Assembly (NCBI RefSeq): GCF_023197165.1
Contig: NZ_JALPRD010000001.1
Location: 558,001 to 622,000 of the forward strand
DNA: 64,000 nucleotides
Reading direction: 5' to 3'
From: Sphingopyxis sp. MSC1_008
Lineage (GTDB): Bacteria; Pseudomonadota; Alphaproteobacteria; Sphingomonadales; Sphingomonadaceae
Positions 8,805-17,872 of this stretch are shown piece after piece. Both the position numbers and the translations under genes were made by a program. Below the pieces are notes generated by a model. That model was not told where the DNA came from, made no database searches, and saw nothing but the letters and a program-made list of their open reading frames with translations. Every line of letters begins with the position of its first letter. Positions within the stretch are counted from its first letter, which is position 1.

Positions 8805-9017
8805 ATGTCGAACACCAGCGATTTCTACCTGATCCAGGCGGACAAATGCGCGACCGACGCGGCGGAAAGCACGCTGTCGCAGGTCCGCGACCGCAATCTG
8901 CGCGCCGAACAGGCGTGGCGCACGATGGCCGAACGTCTGATCCAGACCGAAGCCACGCGCGCTCGGCAGGTCGCTGCGGCAGCGGCCAAGGCGGAAGCCA
9001 ACGCCGACGCCGGCTGA
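8805..9017 (+). CDS. Small helical protein, 70 residues, function unknown
   Basis: A 70-residue cytoplasmic protein preceded by an AAGGA ribosome-binding site about ten bases upstream of ATG 8805. It is predicted to be nearly all alpha-helical, ending in an Ala-rich, charged segment (ARQVAAAAAKAEANADAG). One cysteine (KCATDAAE) is present; there is no signal peptide or membrane segment. Position behind csp, the IF-1 paralogue and the 46-residue gene suggests a shared stress-linked transcription unit. I recognise no family. Confidence 0.65.
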   Translation: MSNTSDFYLIQADKCATDAAESTLSQVRDRNLRAEQAWRTMAERLIQTEATRARQVAAAAAKAEANADAG

Positions 9018-9029
9018 CGATTATTCCCG

Positions 9030-10346
9030 TCAGTCGATGCCGCCCAGCAATTCGGCAACCTTTCCGAACATCTCGTCGATTTGCGCCTTTTCGACGATCA
9101 GCGGCGGCGACAATGCTATGATGTCACCGGTCGCACGAACGAGCAGGCCGTTGTCGAAGCAGGCGTGGAACAGTTCCATCGCGCGCGCGGTCGGCGCTCC
9201 CGAACGCGGCTCGAGCTCGATGCCCGCGACCAGACCGATGGTGCGAATATCGATGACGTGGCGTGCAGCTTTCAGGCTGTGCGCCGCATCCTCCCAATAA
9301 CTACCGAGTTCGGTCGCGCGATCGAACAGGCCATCCCGCGCATAAAGGTCAAGCGTCGCGAGACCCGCGGCGCTTGCGAGCGGATGCCCCGAATAGGTGT
9401 AGCCGTGGAACAGCTCGATCCCGCCCGGCACGCTGTCGATCACCGCGTCGTGGAGTTCGCGCTTCACCGCGACCGCGCCCATCGGCACCGCCGCGTTGGT
9501 CAGACCTTTCGCCATGGTGATGATGTCGGGCGTCACGCCCCATTGCCCTGCCGCCGTCGCGCCGCCGACGCGGCCGAACGCGGTTATCACCTCATCGAAA
9601 ATCAGGATGATACCGTGTTTGTCGCAGATTTCGCGCAGGCGCTGAAGATAGCCGACCGGCGGGACGAGCACCCCGGTCGAGCCCGCCATCGGTTCGACGA
9701 TCACCGCCGCGATGGTGTCCGCGCCATGGAGGTCGACGAGGCGCTGAAGATCGTCCGCCAGTTCCGCGCCATGCTCCGGAAAACCCCGCGTGAAAGCGTT
9801 GCGTTCGATGTCGTGCGTGTGGCGAATATGATCGACGCCGGGCAGCCCGCCGCCAAAGGCGCGGCGGTTGTTCACAAGGCCGCCGACGCTGATCCCGCCA
9901 AAGCCCGTTCCATGATAGCCACGCTCGCGCCCGATCAACCGCGTGCGCGTTCCCTGCCCCTTCGCACGCTGGATATTCAGCGCGATTTTCAGCGCGGTAT
10001 CAACCGATTCTGAACCGCTGTTGGTAAAGAATATCCGGTCGAGGCCGTCGGGCATCAGTGCTGCCAGGCGCTGTGCCAGTTTGAACGGCAGCGGGTGGCC
10101 CAACTGAAAGGTCGGCGCAAAATCGAGCGTCGCCGCGGCCGTCGCGATCGCTTCGGTGATCTCGGGCCGGCAATGGCCGGCATTGCTGCACCAGAGCCCC
10201 GAGGTGCCGTCGAGGATCGTCCGCCCGTCGGCGCTCTGATAATGCATGCCGCTCGCCGAGACGAGCTGACGCGGGCTCGCCTTGAACGCGCGATTGGCGG
10301 TAAAGGGCATCCAGAAGGAAGCCAGCTGGTCGTTTTCACCCCTCAT
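9030..10346 (-). CDS. Class III omega-aminotransferase (beta-alanine/polyamine-type)
   Basis: 438-residue PLP-dependent class III aminotransferase, normal length. The cofactor-binding motifs are visible: TNSGSESVDTALK (phosphate binding, about 110), IFDEVITAFGR (Asp contacting the PLP ring, about 254) and TMAKGLTNA with the Schiff-base Lys (about 284). The start motif LASFWMPFTANRAFK is typical of omega-amino acid:pyruvate aminotransferases that act on beta-alanine, GABA or diamines. It is divergent from the gamma-glutamylputrescine-synthetase-like gene over a 246-base promoter region, so it is likely part of amine catabolism, perhaps deaminating GABA or putrescine. Exact substrate is inferred. 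Confidence 0.85.
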   Translation of the reverse strand: MRGENDQLASFWMPFTANRAFKASPRQLVSASGMHYQSADGRTILDGTSGLWCSNAGHCRPEITEAIATAAATLDFAPTFQLGHPLPFKLAQRLAALMPDGLDRIFFTNSGSESVDTALKIALNIQRAKGQGTRTRLIGRERGYHGTGFGGISVGGLVNNRRAFGGGLPGVDHIRHTHDIERNAFTRGFPEHGAELADDLQRLVDLHGADTIAAVIVEPMAGSTGVLVPPVGYLQRLREICDKHGIILIFDEVITAFGRVGGATAAGQWGVTPDIITMAKGLTNAAVPMGAVAVKRELHDAVIDSVPGGIELFHGYTYSGHPLASAAGLATLDLYARDGLFDRATELGSYWEDAAHSLKAARHVIDIRTIGLVAGIELEPRSGAPTARAMELFHACFDNGLLVRATGDIIALSPPLIVEKAQIDEMFGKVAELLGGID

Positions 10347-10415
10347 CGCCCATCGACTCCTGCCTGCGGCCCGTGATCCTGGGCCCGCCTTGCCAGACTG
10401 AAGAAGAAGGCGGGT

Positions 10416-10439
10416 GCCGGGTCAAGCCCGGCATGACGA
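10416..10439. repeat. Single copy of a REP-like palindrome (family A)
   Basis: The palindrome GCCGGGTCAAGCCCGGC followed by ATGACGA matches, in inverse orientation, the repeats at 19012-19086 and 61131-61213. It sits in the 246-base divergent region between the aminotransferase and the first ligase gene. Only one clear arm of the usual inverted pair is present here. Confidence 0.6.
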
Positions 10440-10592
10440 GAATGGAGCGTTGCCAATTTCGCGCAAGCAAAGAATCGGGCATATAACCATGCCGAAACTG
10501 GCCGAATAGCGGCCCCCTCTGGCGCTTCGTCCAACCTTGCGATACGCTGCCCTTTCCACAGACGGGCCGATCCTCGGCCCAATCGGGGGCGC

Positions 10593-11939
10593 ATGTCAGT
10601 CAATCTGGAACAATGGATCAGCGACCATAAAATCGACGAAGTCGAATGCATCGTCCCCGACATCAACGGGGTCCAGCGCGGCAAGGTGCTGCCGGCGAAG
10701 AAGTTCCTCTCCTCGGTCAAGGACAAGTCGCTCCGCATCCCCGGCAGCGTCTTCATCTGCACGATCGACGGCCATTATCCCGAGGATATCGACGATATCT
10801 GGGACAAGGATCCCGACAAGATATTGATCGCCGACCCGACCACGATCTGCGTCGCGCCGGGCTTCACCTCGCCGACCGCTTTTGTGATCGCCGATGCCTA
10901 TAATGGCGACGGCAGCGAGGTCGACATCGCGCCGCGCACGATCCTGAAAAAAGTGCTCGGCCTTTACGCCGATAAAGGCTGGAAACCGATCATCGCGCCC
11001 GAGGTCGAATTCTATCTCGTGTCGCAGAACGCCGACCCCGATTTCCCGCTGACCCCGCCCGTCGGCCAGTCGGGGCGCAGCGAAACCGCAAGCCAGCCCT
11101 ATGGGCTGGAGGCGATGAACGAGTATGAGGATATCATCGATCATATCTATGACGATTGCGAGCTGATGGGGCTCGATATCGACACGATGATCCACGAAAT
11201 GGGCGCCGCGCAGCTAGAGGTCAATTTCGAGCATGGCGACCCGCTGCGGCTCGCCGACGAGGTCTTCCTGTTCAAGCGCGTCGTGCGCAACGTCGCGAAG
11301 CAGCACAATGTCTACGCGACCTTCATGGCGAACCCGATGGCGGGCCAGCCGGGCAGCGCGATGCATATCCACCAGTCGGTGGTCGACGCCGCGACGGGCA
11401 AGAACCTGTTTTCGGTCGCCAACGGCCGCGATAGCGCAATGTTCCGCAGCTATATCGCCGGGCTCGTACGCTACATGCCGCAAATCTCGCCGCTATGGGC
11501 GCCGAATGTGAACAGCTTCCGGCGGATGCGCCCCGACAGCGCGGCGCCGATCAACGTCCAGTGGGGCGAGGATAACCGCTCGTGCGGCTTTCGCGTTCCG
11601 ATCTCGGACAAGAACAACCGCCGCGTCGAAAACCGCCTGCCGGGCGCCGACAGCAACCCCTATCTCGCAATCTCCGCCTCGCTGATCTGCGGCTATATCG
11701 GGATGGTCGACCGCATGGTGCCGGCCAAGCCGATCACCGGCAGCGCCTATAACCGCGCGCGCACCCTGCCGCGTACGCTCGAGGCGGCTCTCGATCGCTT
11801 CGCTTCGTGCAAGAAGGTGCGCAACCTGCTCGGCGACGACTTCTTCGAAATCTTCTTCGCGGTGAAGGATTATGAGCTCTTCAACTATCAGTCGGTCGTG
11901 TCGAGCTGGGAACGCGAACATCTGTTGATGCGGGTCTGA
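10593..11939 (+). CDS. Glutamine-synthetase family ligase, gamma-glutamylputrescine synthetase-like
   Basis: 448-residue glutamine-synthetase-fold ligase of the PuuA/GlnA3 type. The N-terminal beta-grasp domain covers about 1-110 and the catalytic domain the rest. Metal and nucleotide residues are visible in APEVEFYL, HEMGAAQLEVNF (about 207), the MHIHQS ATP-site strand (about 262), and NRRVENRLPGADSNPYL. The first enzyme of the Puu route ligates glutamate to putrescine using ATP. The neighbours (PuuB-type oxidase directly downstream, a polyamine ABC transporter, PuuD) support a polyamine role. A second paralogue lies at 13245, so which of the two acts on putrescine is unclear. Confidence 0.85.
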   Translation: MSVNLEQWISDHKIDEVECIVPDINGVQRGKVLPAKKFLSSVKDKSLRIPGSVFICTIDGHYPEDIDDIWDKDPDKILIADPTTICVAPGFTSPTAFVIADAYNGDGSEVDIAPRTILKKVLGLYADKGWKPIIAPEVEFYLVSQNADPDFPLTPPVGQSGRSETASQPYGLEAMNEYEDIIDHIYDDCELMGLDIDTMIHEMGAAQLEVNFEHGDPLRLADEVFLFKRVVRNVAKQHNVYATFMANPMAGQPGSAMHIHQSVVDAATGKNLFSVANGRDSAMFRSYIAGLVRYMPQISPLWAPNVNSFRRMRPDSAAPINVQWGEDNRSCGFRVPISDKNNRRVENRLPGADSNPYLAISASLICGYIGMVDRMVPAKPITGSAYNRARTLPRTLEAALDRFASCKKVRNLLGDDFFEIFFAVKDYELFNYQSVVSSWEREHLLMRV

Positions 11940-11953
11940 CCGGCAGCCCGGCC

Positions 11954-13222
11954 ATGACCGATCCGCTCGCCAACAGCTATTATGCGGCGACCGCTCATCC
12001 GTGGCGGCCGCGGGCGTTCGACGGCGATCTGGAATGCGACGTCGCCGTGATCGGTGGTGGCTTCACGGGTCTCTCAGCCGCGCTCGCCTGTGCGGAACGC
12101 GGCTTTTCGGTGATCCTGATCGAGCGTGAACATATCGGATTTGGCGCGTCGGGCCGTAATGGAGGCCAATTGATTCCGGGCCTGCGCTGGACGGCGTCCG
12201 AACTCGAAGAAGCGTTCGGGCAAGACCGGGCTGATGCGCTGTTCGACCTTTGCTGGCGTGACAATCGGGTCAAGGCGCGGATCGCGAAACATGGCATCGA
12301 TTGCGACCTGAAGGGCGGCCATCTGGAGGCGGCATGGACACCAAAGGATTTTGACGCGATGCAAGGCGAGGCCGAGTTTCTCGCCGCACGCTTCGACTAC
12401 AAAAGCCAGGTCGTCGCCAAAGACGAGATGGGCACGCATATCGCCAGCCCGCTCTATCATGGCGGCATTTTCGACCCGCAGGGCGGCCATTTCCATCCGC
12501 TGAACTATGCGATCGGACTCGCCCAGGCGGCCGAAGCGGCGGGCGTGCGGTTCATCGAGGGAAAGAAGGCCGATCTGATCTTCGATCTCGGGCTCGACAG
12601 AAACGAGCTGTTTCTAGGCGATCAAACCGTCTGGGCAGAGTTTTTCATCGATGCCACCGACGCATGGATCGGCCAGCTCGAACCGCAACTCGGTCGCTAC
12701 ACTGTTCCGATCATGAACTATAATATCGCAACCGCGCCGCTCGCCAACGCCGACGCGCTGCTGCCGAGCGACGCCGCCGTCGCCGATAGCCGCTTCGTGC
12801 TCAACTATTTCCGCCTGTCGGCCGACAAGCGCCTGATCTTCGGCGGCGGCGAGCGTTATTCGCAAACGCCGCCGCGCGACATTGCGGCGTTTGTGCGGCC
12901 CTTCGTGGCGCAGGTCTTCCCGCAAATTGCCGATGCGAAGATCGACTTTGGCTGGGGCGGCGCCGTTGCGGTGACGATGAACCGCCTGCCCCACATCGGC
13001 CGCGACGGGAACATCTTCTACGCGCACGGCTTTTCGGGGCACGGCGCGCTGGTCACCACCTTGGCGGGCGAATTGATTGCCGAGGCGATGGCCGGGACCG
13101 CCGAGCGCTTCGATGTGCTGGCGGGGTTGCCGAGCCAGCCCTTTCCGGGCGGCCCCTGGTTCCGACGCCCCCTCGCTACACTCGGGTTGCTCTGGTATGC
13201 GCTTCGCGATCGGCTCGGGTGA
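11954..13222 (+). CDS. puuB: FAD-dependent oxidoreductase, gamma-glutamylputrescine oxidase-like (PuuB)
   Basis: 422-residue DAO-type flavoprotein. The Rossmann FAD site is at about 30-55 (VAVIGGGFTGLSAA with the ribose-binding Glu in LIERE), followed by the GASGRNGGQ motif typical of PuuB and related amine oxidases, and a C-terminal GFSGHG flavin-binding motif near residue 363. It should oxidise gamma-glutamylputrescine to the aminoaldehyde, releasing ammonia and peroxide. It follows the ligase gene after 14 bases and precedes a second ligase after 22 bases, an evident operon. The following step (PuuC) has no candidate gene in the window. Confidence 0.85.
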   Translation: MTDPLANSYYAATAHPWRPRAFDGDLECDVAVIGGGFTGLSAALACAERGFSVILIEREHIGFGASGRNGGQLIPGLRWTASELEEAFGQDRADALFDLCWRDNRVKARIAKHGIDCDLKGGHLEAAWTPKDFDAMQGEAEFLAARFDYKSQVVAKDEMGTHIASPLYHGGIFDPQGGHFHPLNYAIGLAQAAEAAGVRFIEGKKADLIFDLGLDRNELFLGDQTVWAEFFIDATDAWIGQLEPQLGRYTVPIMNYNIATAPLANADALLPSDAAVADSRFVLNYFRLSADKRLIFGGGERYSQTPPRDIAAFVRPFVAQVFPQIADAKIDFGWGGAVAVTMNRLPHIGRDGNIFYAHGFSGHGALVTTLAGELIAEAMAGTAERFDVLAGLPSQPFPGGPWFRRPLATLGLLWYALRDRLG

Positions 13223-13244
13223 CGCGGATTTCAGGAGGTTTTAT

Positions 13245-14636
13245 ATGTCGAAGTCATCGGGCGTGATCGCCCCGCGTTCGGAAGCCGAAGCCTTTTTCAA
13301 GGCGAACCTCGACGTCGATTCGATCGAGATGATCTACACCGACTTCGGCGGCGTGCCGCGCGGCAAGCGCCTGCGCCAGCACGAGGTGATGGCGGTCTAT
13401 GAAAGCGGCCGCATGTTTCCCGGCTCGATCACCGTCGTCGACATCACCGGGCAGGACACGGTCGAGACCGGCCTCGTCTGGGAAGATGGCGACGCCGACC
13501 GCTCGATGAAGCCGATCCCCGGCACGCTCGTCCGCACGCCGTGGGGCGGCGACCATGCCGCGCAGTTCCTCGTCGATTTCTACGAGCTCGACGGCACCCC
13601 GCACGACCTTGATCCGCGCCATGTGCTCGGCGGCGTGATCGACCGCTTTACCGCCGACGGGCTCACCCCGGTGCTCGCGGTCGAGCTGGAATTTTATCTC
13701 GTCGACCCGCGCCGCGCCCGCGATGGCAAAGTCCGCCCCGCCCGCCCCGTCTACAGCCGCGACACGCCGCGCAACGTCGAGGTCTATGGCCTGCGCGAAC
13801 TCGACGATTTCCGCCCCTTCTTCGACGCGCTTTACGCCGCGACCGATGTGCAGGGCCTGCCGCTCGAAAGCGCGATCTCCGAATTCGCCCCCGGCCAGTT
13901 CGAACTGACCCTGCGCCACAAACCCGATGCACTGCGCGCCTGCGACGACGCCATCATGTACAAGCGGCTCGTCAAGGCGATCGCGCAGCAACACGGCCTC
14001 GAGGCGACCTTCATGGCCAAGCCCTTCGCCGATCAGGCCGGCAGCGGCATGCATATCCACGTCTCGGTCAATAACGGCAACGATACCAACATCTTCGCCA
14101 GCGACGACGCCGAAGGCACGCCCGCGCTGCGCCACGCGATCGGCGGGATGATCGGCAGCGTCGGCGATGCCTTCGTGCTCTTCGCGCCGCATGCGAACAG
14201 CTATCGCCGCTTCAAGGCGAACAGCTATGCCCCCGTCGCGCCGACCTGGGGCGTCAACAACCGTACCGTATCGTTCCGTGTTCCCGCCGGCCCGCCGCCG
14301 AGCCGCCATGTCGAGCATCGCGCGTGCGGCGCCGACGCGAACCCCTATCTGGCGGTCGCGGCGGTGCTCGCGGGCATGCACCACGGCATGACGAACCAGA
14401 GCGATCCGGGCACCGCGGTGGTCGGCAACGGTTACGACCGCGACAACAGCAACGACGACAAGCCGCCGTCGAACTGGTTCGCCGCGGTCGACCGTTTCCA
14501 TGCATCGGCGCTGATGCGCGACTATCTCGGCACCCGGTTCGTCGACATGTTCAGCATCGTGAAGCGCGTCGAGCAGGATCGCTATTTCAGCGTCGTTCCG
14601 ACACTCGATTACGATTGGTATCTGCGCAACGCATGA
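13245..14636 (+). CDS. Second glutamine-synthetase family ligase (PuuA paralogue)
   Basis: 463-residue glutamine-synthetase-like ligase, paralogous to the one at 10593 but clearly diverged. The ATG at 13245 is chosen because an AGGAGG ribosome-binding site lies at 13233-13238; the open frame runs further upstream only as a shadow of puuB. Motifs: VELEFYLVD, ISEFAPGQFELTL, MHIHVSVN in the ATP site, NSYRRFKANSYAP and GADANPYLA. Probably gamma-glutamylates an amine; candidates are putrescine, longer polyamines or ethanolamine. Having two such ligases flank one oxidase suggests division of substrate range. Ordinary glutamine synthetase is unlikely given the neighbours. Confidence 0.85.
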   Translation: MSKSSGVIAPRSEAEAFFKANLDVDSIEMIYTDFGGVPRGKRLRQHEVMAVYESGRMFPGSITVVDITGQDTVETGLVWEDGDADRSMKPIPGTLVRTPWGGDHAAQFLVDFYELDGTPHDLDPRHVLGGVIDRFTADGLTPVLAVELEFYLVDPRRARDGKVRPARPVYSRDTPRNVEVYGLRELDDFRPFFDALYAATDVQGLPLESAISEFAPGQFELTLRHKPDALRACDDAIMYKRLVKAIAQQHGLEATFMAKPFADQAGSGMHIHVSVNNGNDTNIFASDDAEGTPALRHAIGGMIGSVGDAFVLFAPHANSYRRFKANSYAPVAPTWGVNNRTVSFRVPAGPPPSRHVEHRACGADANPYLAVAAVLAGMHHGMTNQSDPGTAVVGNGYDRDNSNDDKPPSNWFAAVDRFHASALMRDYLGTRFVDMFSIVKRVEQDRYFSVVPTLDYDWYLRNA

Positions 14637-14728
14637 AAGTTTCAAAGAAACTTGGTGCGGCGCAAAAAAGCTCTTTCCAAGCCGAGTTTATTGAGTCAGC
14701 TTGACGTCACATACAGGGAGGCTTCGAC

Positions 14729-15835
14729 ATGGATCCGATCGAACTGATCAAGCAAACCCGCGGGCGCCGCTCGCTTCTGCAGGCGATGGGGGTCGCGGCT
14801 ATCGGGATCAGCTTCGGCGGCCTCGCCGCGTGCAGCAAGGAAAGCGGCAAGAAGCTCGCGAACGGCGAGGAAGCCAAGCTCAACTTCTACAACTGGGACA
14901 CCTACATCGGCGAGAATACGCTCGACAATTTTAAGGAAGCGACGGGCGTCGACGTCACGATGGACCTGTTCGACAGCAACGACGTGCTGTTCGCGAAATT
15001 CAAGGCCGGCAACCCCGGTTACGACGTGATCGTGCCCTCGAACGATTTTGTCGAGCGGATGAGCAAGGCGGGCATGCTGCTGCCGCTCGACCATGCGCAA
15101 ATCCCGAACAAGAAGAATATCGACCCGGCCTACATCAACGTCGAATATGACCTGCAGCGCAAATTTTCGATGCCTTACACCTGGCTCGCGCTCGGGATCG
15201 GCTATCGCAAGTCGAAAGTGTCGGCAAAGCCCGACAGCTGGAAGGTCCTGTTCGACAGCCCCGAATATGCAGGCCGCATCGCCTGGCTGTCGGAAGCCGG
15301 CGACATGTTCCGACTTTACGGCAAATATCTCGGAAAATCGGTCAATGCGCTGACCCCCGCGGACATCGCGACGATCGAAAAGATGATGATCAAGCAAAAG
15401 CCCAATGTGAAGAAATTCCACGAGGACGACGGGCAGGACCTGCTGCTCAAGGGCGATGTCGACGTCGTGCTCGAATATAATGGCGATATCGCGCAGGCGA
15501 TGGTCGAGGATGCCGACATCGATTTCGTCATCCCCAAGGAAGGCAGTCAGCTCAATTCGGACAATCTGTGCATTCCGAAGGGGGCACCGCATCCGAAGAA
15601 TGCGCACGCCTTCATCAACTATATCCTCGACGCCAACGTCGACAAGGAAATCACCGAGACGATCCTCTATCCGACGCCGAATGCCGCCGCGAAGAAGCTG
15701 ATGCCCGACAGCTACAAGAACAACCCGGTGATCTTCCCGCCCGCAGAAGCGCTGGCGAAATGCGAATATGCGCGCTTCAATCCCGAGTTGCAGCCGCTGT
15801 ACGAAGAAGCCTTCACACGGGTACGGGCGGCCTGA
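14729..15835 (+). CDS. Polyamine ABC transporter substrate-binding protein (PotF/PotD type)
   Basis: 368-residue periplasmic binding protein of the spermidine/putrescine family. The N-terminus combines an Arg-Arg-containing segment (RGRRSLLQAMG), which resembles a Tat motif, with a lipobox (LAAC, Cys about 32), so the protein is probably a membrane-anchored lipoprotein. The mature part begins LNFYNWDTYIGENTL, the signature of PotD/PotF, where the Trp/Tyr residues line the polyamine pocket. It is the first gene of the transporter set; the permease gene follows only after a 264-bp palindromic element. Putrescine is the likely ligand given the Puu genes upstream; spermidine is possible. Confidence 0.88.
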   Translation: MDPIELIKQTRGRRSLLQAMGVAAIGISFGGLAACSKESGKKLANGEEAKLNFYNWDTYIGENTLDNFKEATGVDVTMDLFDSNDVLFAKFKAGNPGYDVIVPSNDFVERMSKAGMLLPLDHAQIPNKKNIDPAYINVEYDLQRKFSMPYTWLALGIGYRKSKVSAKPDSWKVLFDSPEYAGRIAWLSEAGDMFRLYGKYLGKSVNALTPADIATIEKMMIKQKPNVKKFHEDDGQDLLLKGDVDVVLEYNGDIAQAMVEDADIDFVIPKEGSQLNSDNLCIPKGAPHPKNAHAFINYILDANVDKEITETILYPTPNAAAKKLMPDSYKNNPVIFPPAEALAKCEYARFNPELQPLYEEAFTRVRAA

Positions 15836-15842
15836 CGGTCAA

Positions 15843-16106
15843 GGGTCAGAATCTAGTCATAGCGCATTCGAGATTTGGAGCGATTTTGTTCAGGGCGAGG
15901 AGGCAAGGCGCAGTAATATGTCAATATTCCAAGACTTGCCGACGCTGCCATGGACAAAATCGGTCAAATCCCGAAGGGACGTCGAAATGGCTTCGATCTC
16001 GACTCCGCACGGCCTTGCAGATGGAACCACCATCTGCGGCGGCCACGCGAAGCCGATATCTTCGCCATTTCGACGCCTCGAACGCGCTATGACTAGATTC
16101 TGACCC
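15843..16106. mobile_element. 264-bp MITE-like element with 29-bp terminal inverted repeats
   Basis: The ends are 29-base inverted repeats differing at one base: 15843-15871 (begins GGGTCAGAATCTAGTCATAG) and 16078-16106 (its complement). Between them are two long imperfect hairpins: 15872-15889 pairs with 15954-15970, with a nested GGCAAG/CTTGCC and AATAT/ATATT stem; and 15980-15991 pairs with 16064-16075, with nested GCAGATGG (16017-16024) / CCATCTGC (16030-16037). No transposase is encoded and no plausible target-site duplication is visible. It separates the binding-protein gene from its permease gene and leaves only 16 bases before the permease start. Non-autonomous transposon or structured repeat; the transposon family is unknown. 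Confidence 0.8.
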
Positions 16107-16122
16107 GCGGGGGCATCGGGGG

Positions 16123-17028
16123 GTGGCCGAACAGGACTGGAAAACGAACAAAAGGGTTTTTGCGGCGGTATCGCTGCCGACGCTCTTCTGGATCATCGTC
16201 TTCTTTCTCGTCCCGATGGCGATCGTCTGGCTTTACAGTTTCGGCGAAAATAAGGGGCTGACCGAAATCGATATTTCGGGCACGCTCGACAATTACAAGC
16301 GCGCGACCGAGTGGCTGTACCTGACCATTTTCGGCAAGAGCTTCGCGGTCGCGGCGCTCGTCACGCTGATCTGCCTGATCATCGGCTTTCCCGTCGCGAT
16401 GGCGATCACCTTTGCCAGCGAGAAATGGCGGCCGTGGCTGCTGCTCGGTATCATGCTGCCCTTCTGGACCAACCTGCTCATCCGCACCTATGCGCTGATG
16501 ATGCTCCTCGGCACGCAGGGGTTCGCGAACAAGGGGCTCGGGGCGCTGTGGGAAGGAACGAGCTGGATCAAGACGCTCGTCGGGCTGCAACCGCTCCCGA
16601 CATGGGAGCCGGTGCAGCTGCTCTTCAACAATTTCGCGGTCGTGTTCGGGCTCGTTTACGTCCACCTCCCCTTCATGGTGCTGCCGCTCTACGCCGCGCT
16701 CGACCGCCTCGACCGCAGCCTGATCGAGGCAAGCCTCGACCTCGGTGCCGGGCATTTCCGCACGATCATGCGTATCGTCGTTCCCCTCGCCGCACCGGGC
16801 ATCATTGCCGGGGTGATGATCACCTTGATCCCCGCGCTCGGCGCCTATCTTACGCCCGACCTGATGGGCGGGACCGACAGCCAGATGATCGCCAACGTTA
16901 TCGAGCGCCAGTTCAAGAAAGCCAACGACTGGCCCTTCGGCGCCGCCCTGTCCTTCTTGCTGATATACGCAATGTTCGCGCTGATCGCGATCCAGTCGAT
17001 GCGCAAAAAAGTGCCGGAGGTCCGCTGA
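16123..17028 (+). CDS. Polyamine ABC transporter permease (PotB/PotH type)
   Basis: 301-residue inner-membrane permease with about six transmembrane segments, the first at residues 14-34. The ABC permease EAA loop is visible as IEASLDLGAGHFRTIMRIV (about 206-224), which contacts the ATPase. The start is taken as GTG 16123, 16 bases from the end of the palindromic element; G-rich sequence just before it may serve as the ribosome-binding site. The stop overlaps the next permease start (TGATG), typical of coupled permease pairs. Works with the second permease, the ATPase and the binding protein to import putrescine or spermidine. Confidence 0.88.
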   Translation: MAEQDWKTNKRVFAAVSLPTLFWIIVFFLVPMAIVWLYSFGENKGLTEIDISGTLDNYKRATEWLYLTIFGKSFAVAALVTLICLIIGFPVAMAITFASEKWRPWLLLGIMLPFWTNLLIRTYALMMLLGTQGFANKGLGALWEGTSWIKTLVGLQPLPTWEPVQLLFNNFAVVFGLVYVHLPFMVLPLYAALDRLDRSLIEASLDLGAGHFRTIMRIVVPLAAPGIIAGVMITLIPALGAYLTPDLMGGTDSQMIANVIERQFKKANDWPFGAALSFLLIYAMFALIAIQSMRKKVPEVR

Positions 17029-17870
17029 TGGCGCTCTTCGCCCGCACGCCCGTAGCCCCGCTCGAATATAGCCGCACCCTCTGGATGCGCCTCTGGGTCG
17101 GCGCGGTCATGATCTTCCTTTACGCGCCGCTCGTCGTGCTGATGATCTTCAGCTTCAACGACAGCAAGCGCAACGTCGTGTGGCGCGGTTTCACGACCAA
17201 ATATTATGAAAAAGCGATGGGCAACGACCAGCTCGTCGAGGCCCTGATCAATTCGCTGACGATCGCCGCGCTCGCTACGGTGGCCAGCCTCGTGCTTGGC
17301 GCGGTCGCCGCGGTGATGCTGTGGCGCTTCCGCTTCCCGCTCAAAAGCGCGATCGACGGCACGATCTCGCTGCCGATCATCGTTCCCGAAATCTGCCTCG
17401 GCGTCGCCTTCCTGATGTTCTTCGCCGCGGTCGACTGGCCGACCGACCTGATCTGGCCGTTCAATCTCGGCGCGATCATCATCGCACACATCACCTTTTG
17501 CTTCCCCTTCGTGACGATGGTCGTGCGCTCGCGTCTCGCGACCTTCAACCGCGAGCAGGAGGAGGCCGCCAAGGATCTCGGCGCCAGCGAGTGGCAGGTG
17601 TTCCGCGACGTGCTGATCCCGCACATCAAACCCGCGCTCGTCGCCGGTGCGCTCCTGTCGTTCACGCTCAGCCTCGACGATTTCGTCATCACCTATTTCA
17701 CCAGCGGCCCCGACACAATCACCTTCCCGGTGAAGGTCTATTCGATGGTCCGCTTCTCGGTGACGCCCGAGGTCAACGCCGCCTCAACCCTGCTTATTCT
17801 CCTCACTGTCGCCCTGACCTTCGTCGCGCTCAAACTTCAGGGCGTGAAAGCCATTGCGGAAACCCACTGA
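17028..17870 (+). CDS. Polyamine ABC transporter permease (PotC/PotI type)
   Basis: 280-residue permease with about six membrane helices, the first at about 24-46. The EAA loop is EEAAKDLGASEWQVFRDVLIP (about 174-194). ATG 17028 overlaps the stop of the previous permease by one base, which decides the start; longer open frames upstream are shadows. PotC/PotI-type proteins form the second half of the transmembrane channel. The ATPase gene follows two bases after its stop. Confidence 0.9.
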   Translation: MALFARTPVAPLEYSRTLWMRLWVGAVMIFLYAPLVVLMIFSFNDSKRNVVWRGFTTKYYEKAMGNDQLVEALINSLTIAALATVASLVLGAVAAVMLWRFRFPLKSAIDGTISLPIIVPEICLGVAFLMFFAAVDWPTDLIWPFNLGAIIIAHITFCFPFVTMVVRSRLATFNREQEEAAKDLGASEWQVFRDVLIPHIKPALVAGALLSFTLSLDDFVITYFTSGPDTITFPVKVYSMVRFSVTPEVNAASTLLILLTVALTFVALKLQGVKAIAETH

Positions 17871-17872
17871 CC

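Noticed and set aside
15901..16103. Short open frames inside the 264-bp palindromic element
   Set aside because: They have no initiation signals and are explained by the hairpin repeats of the element.
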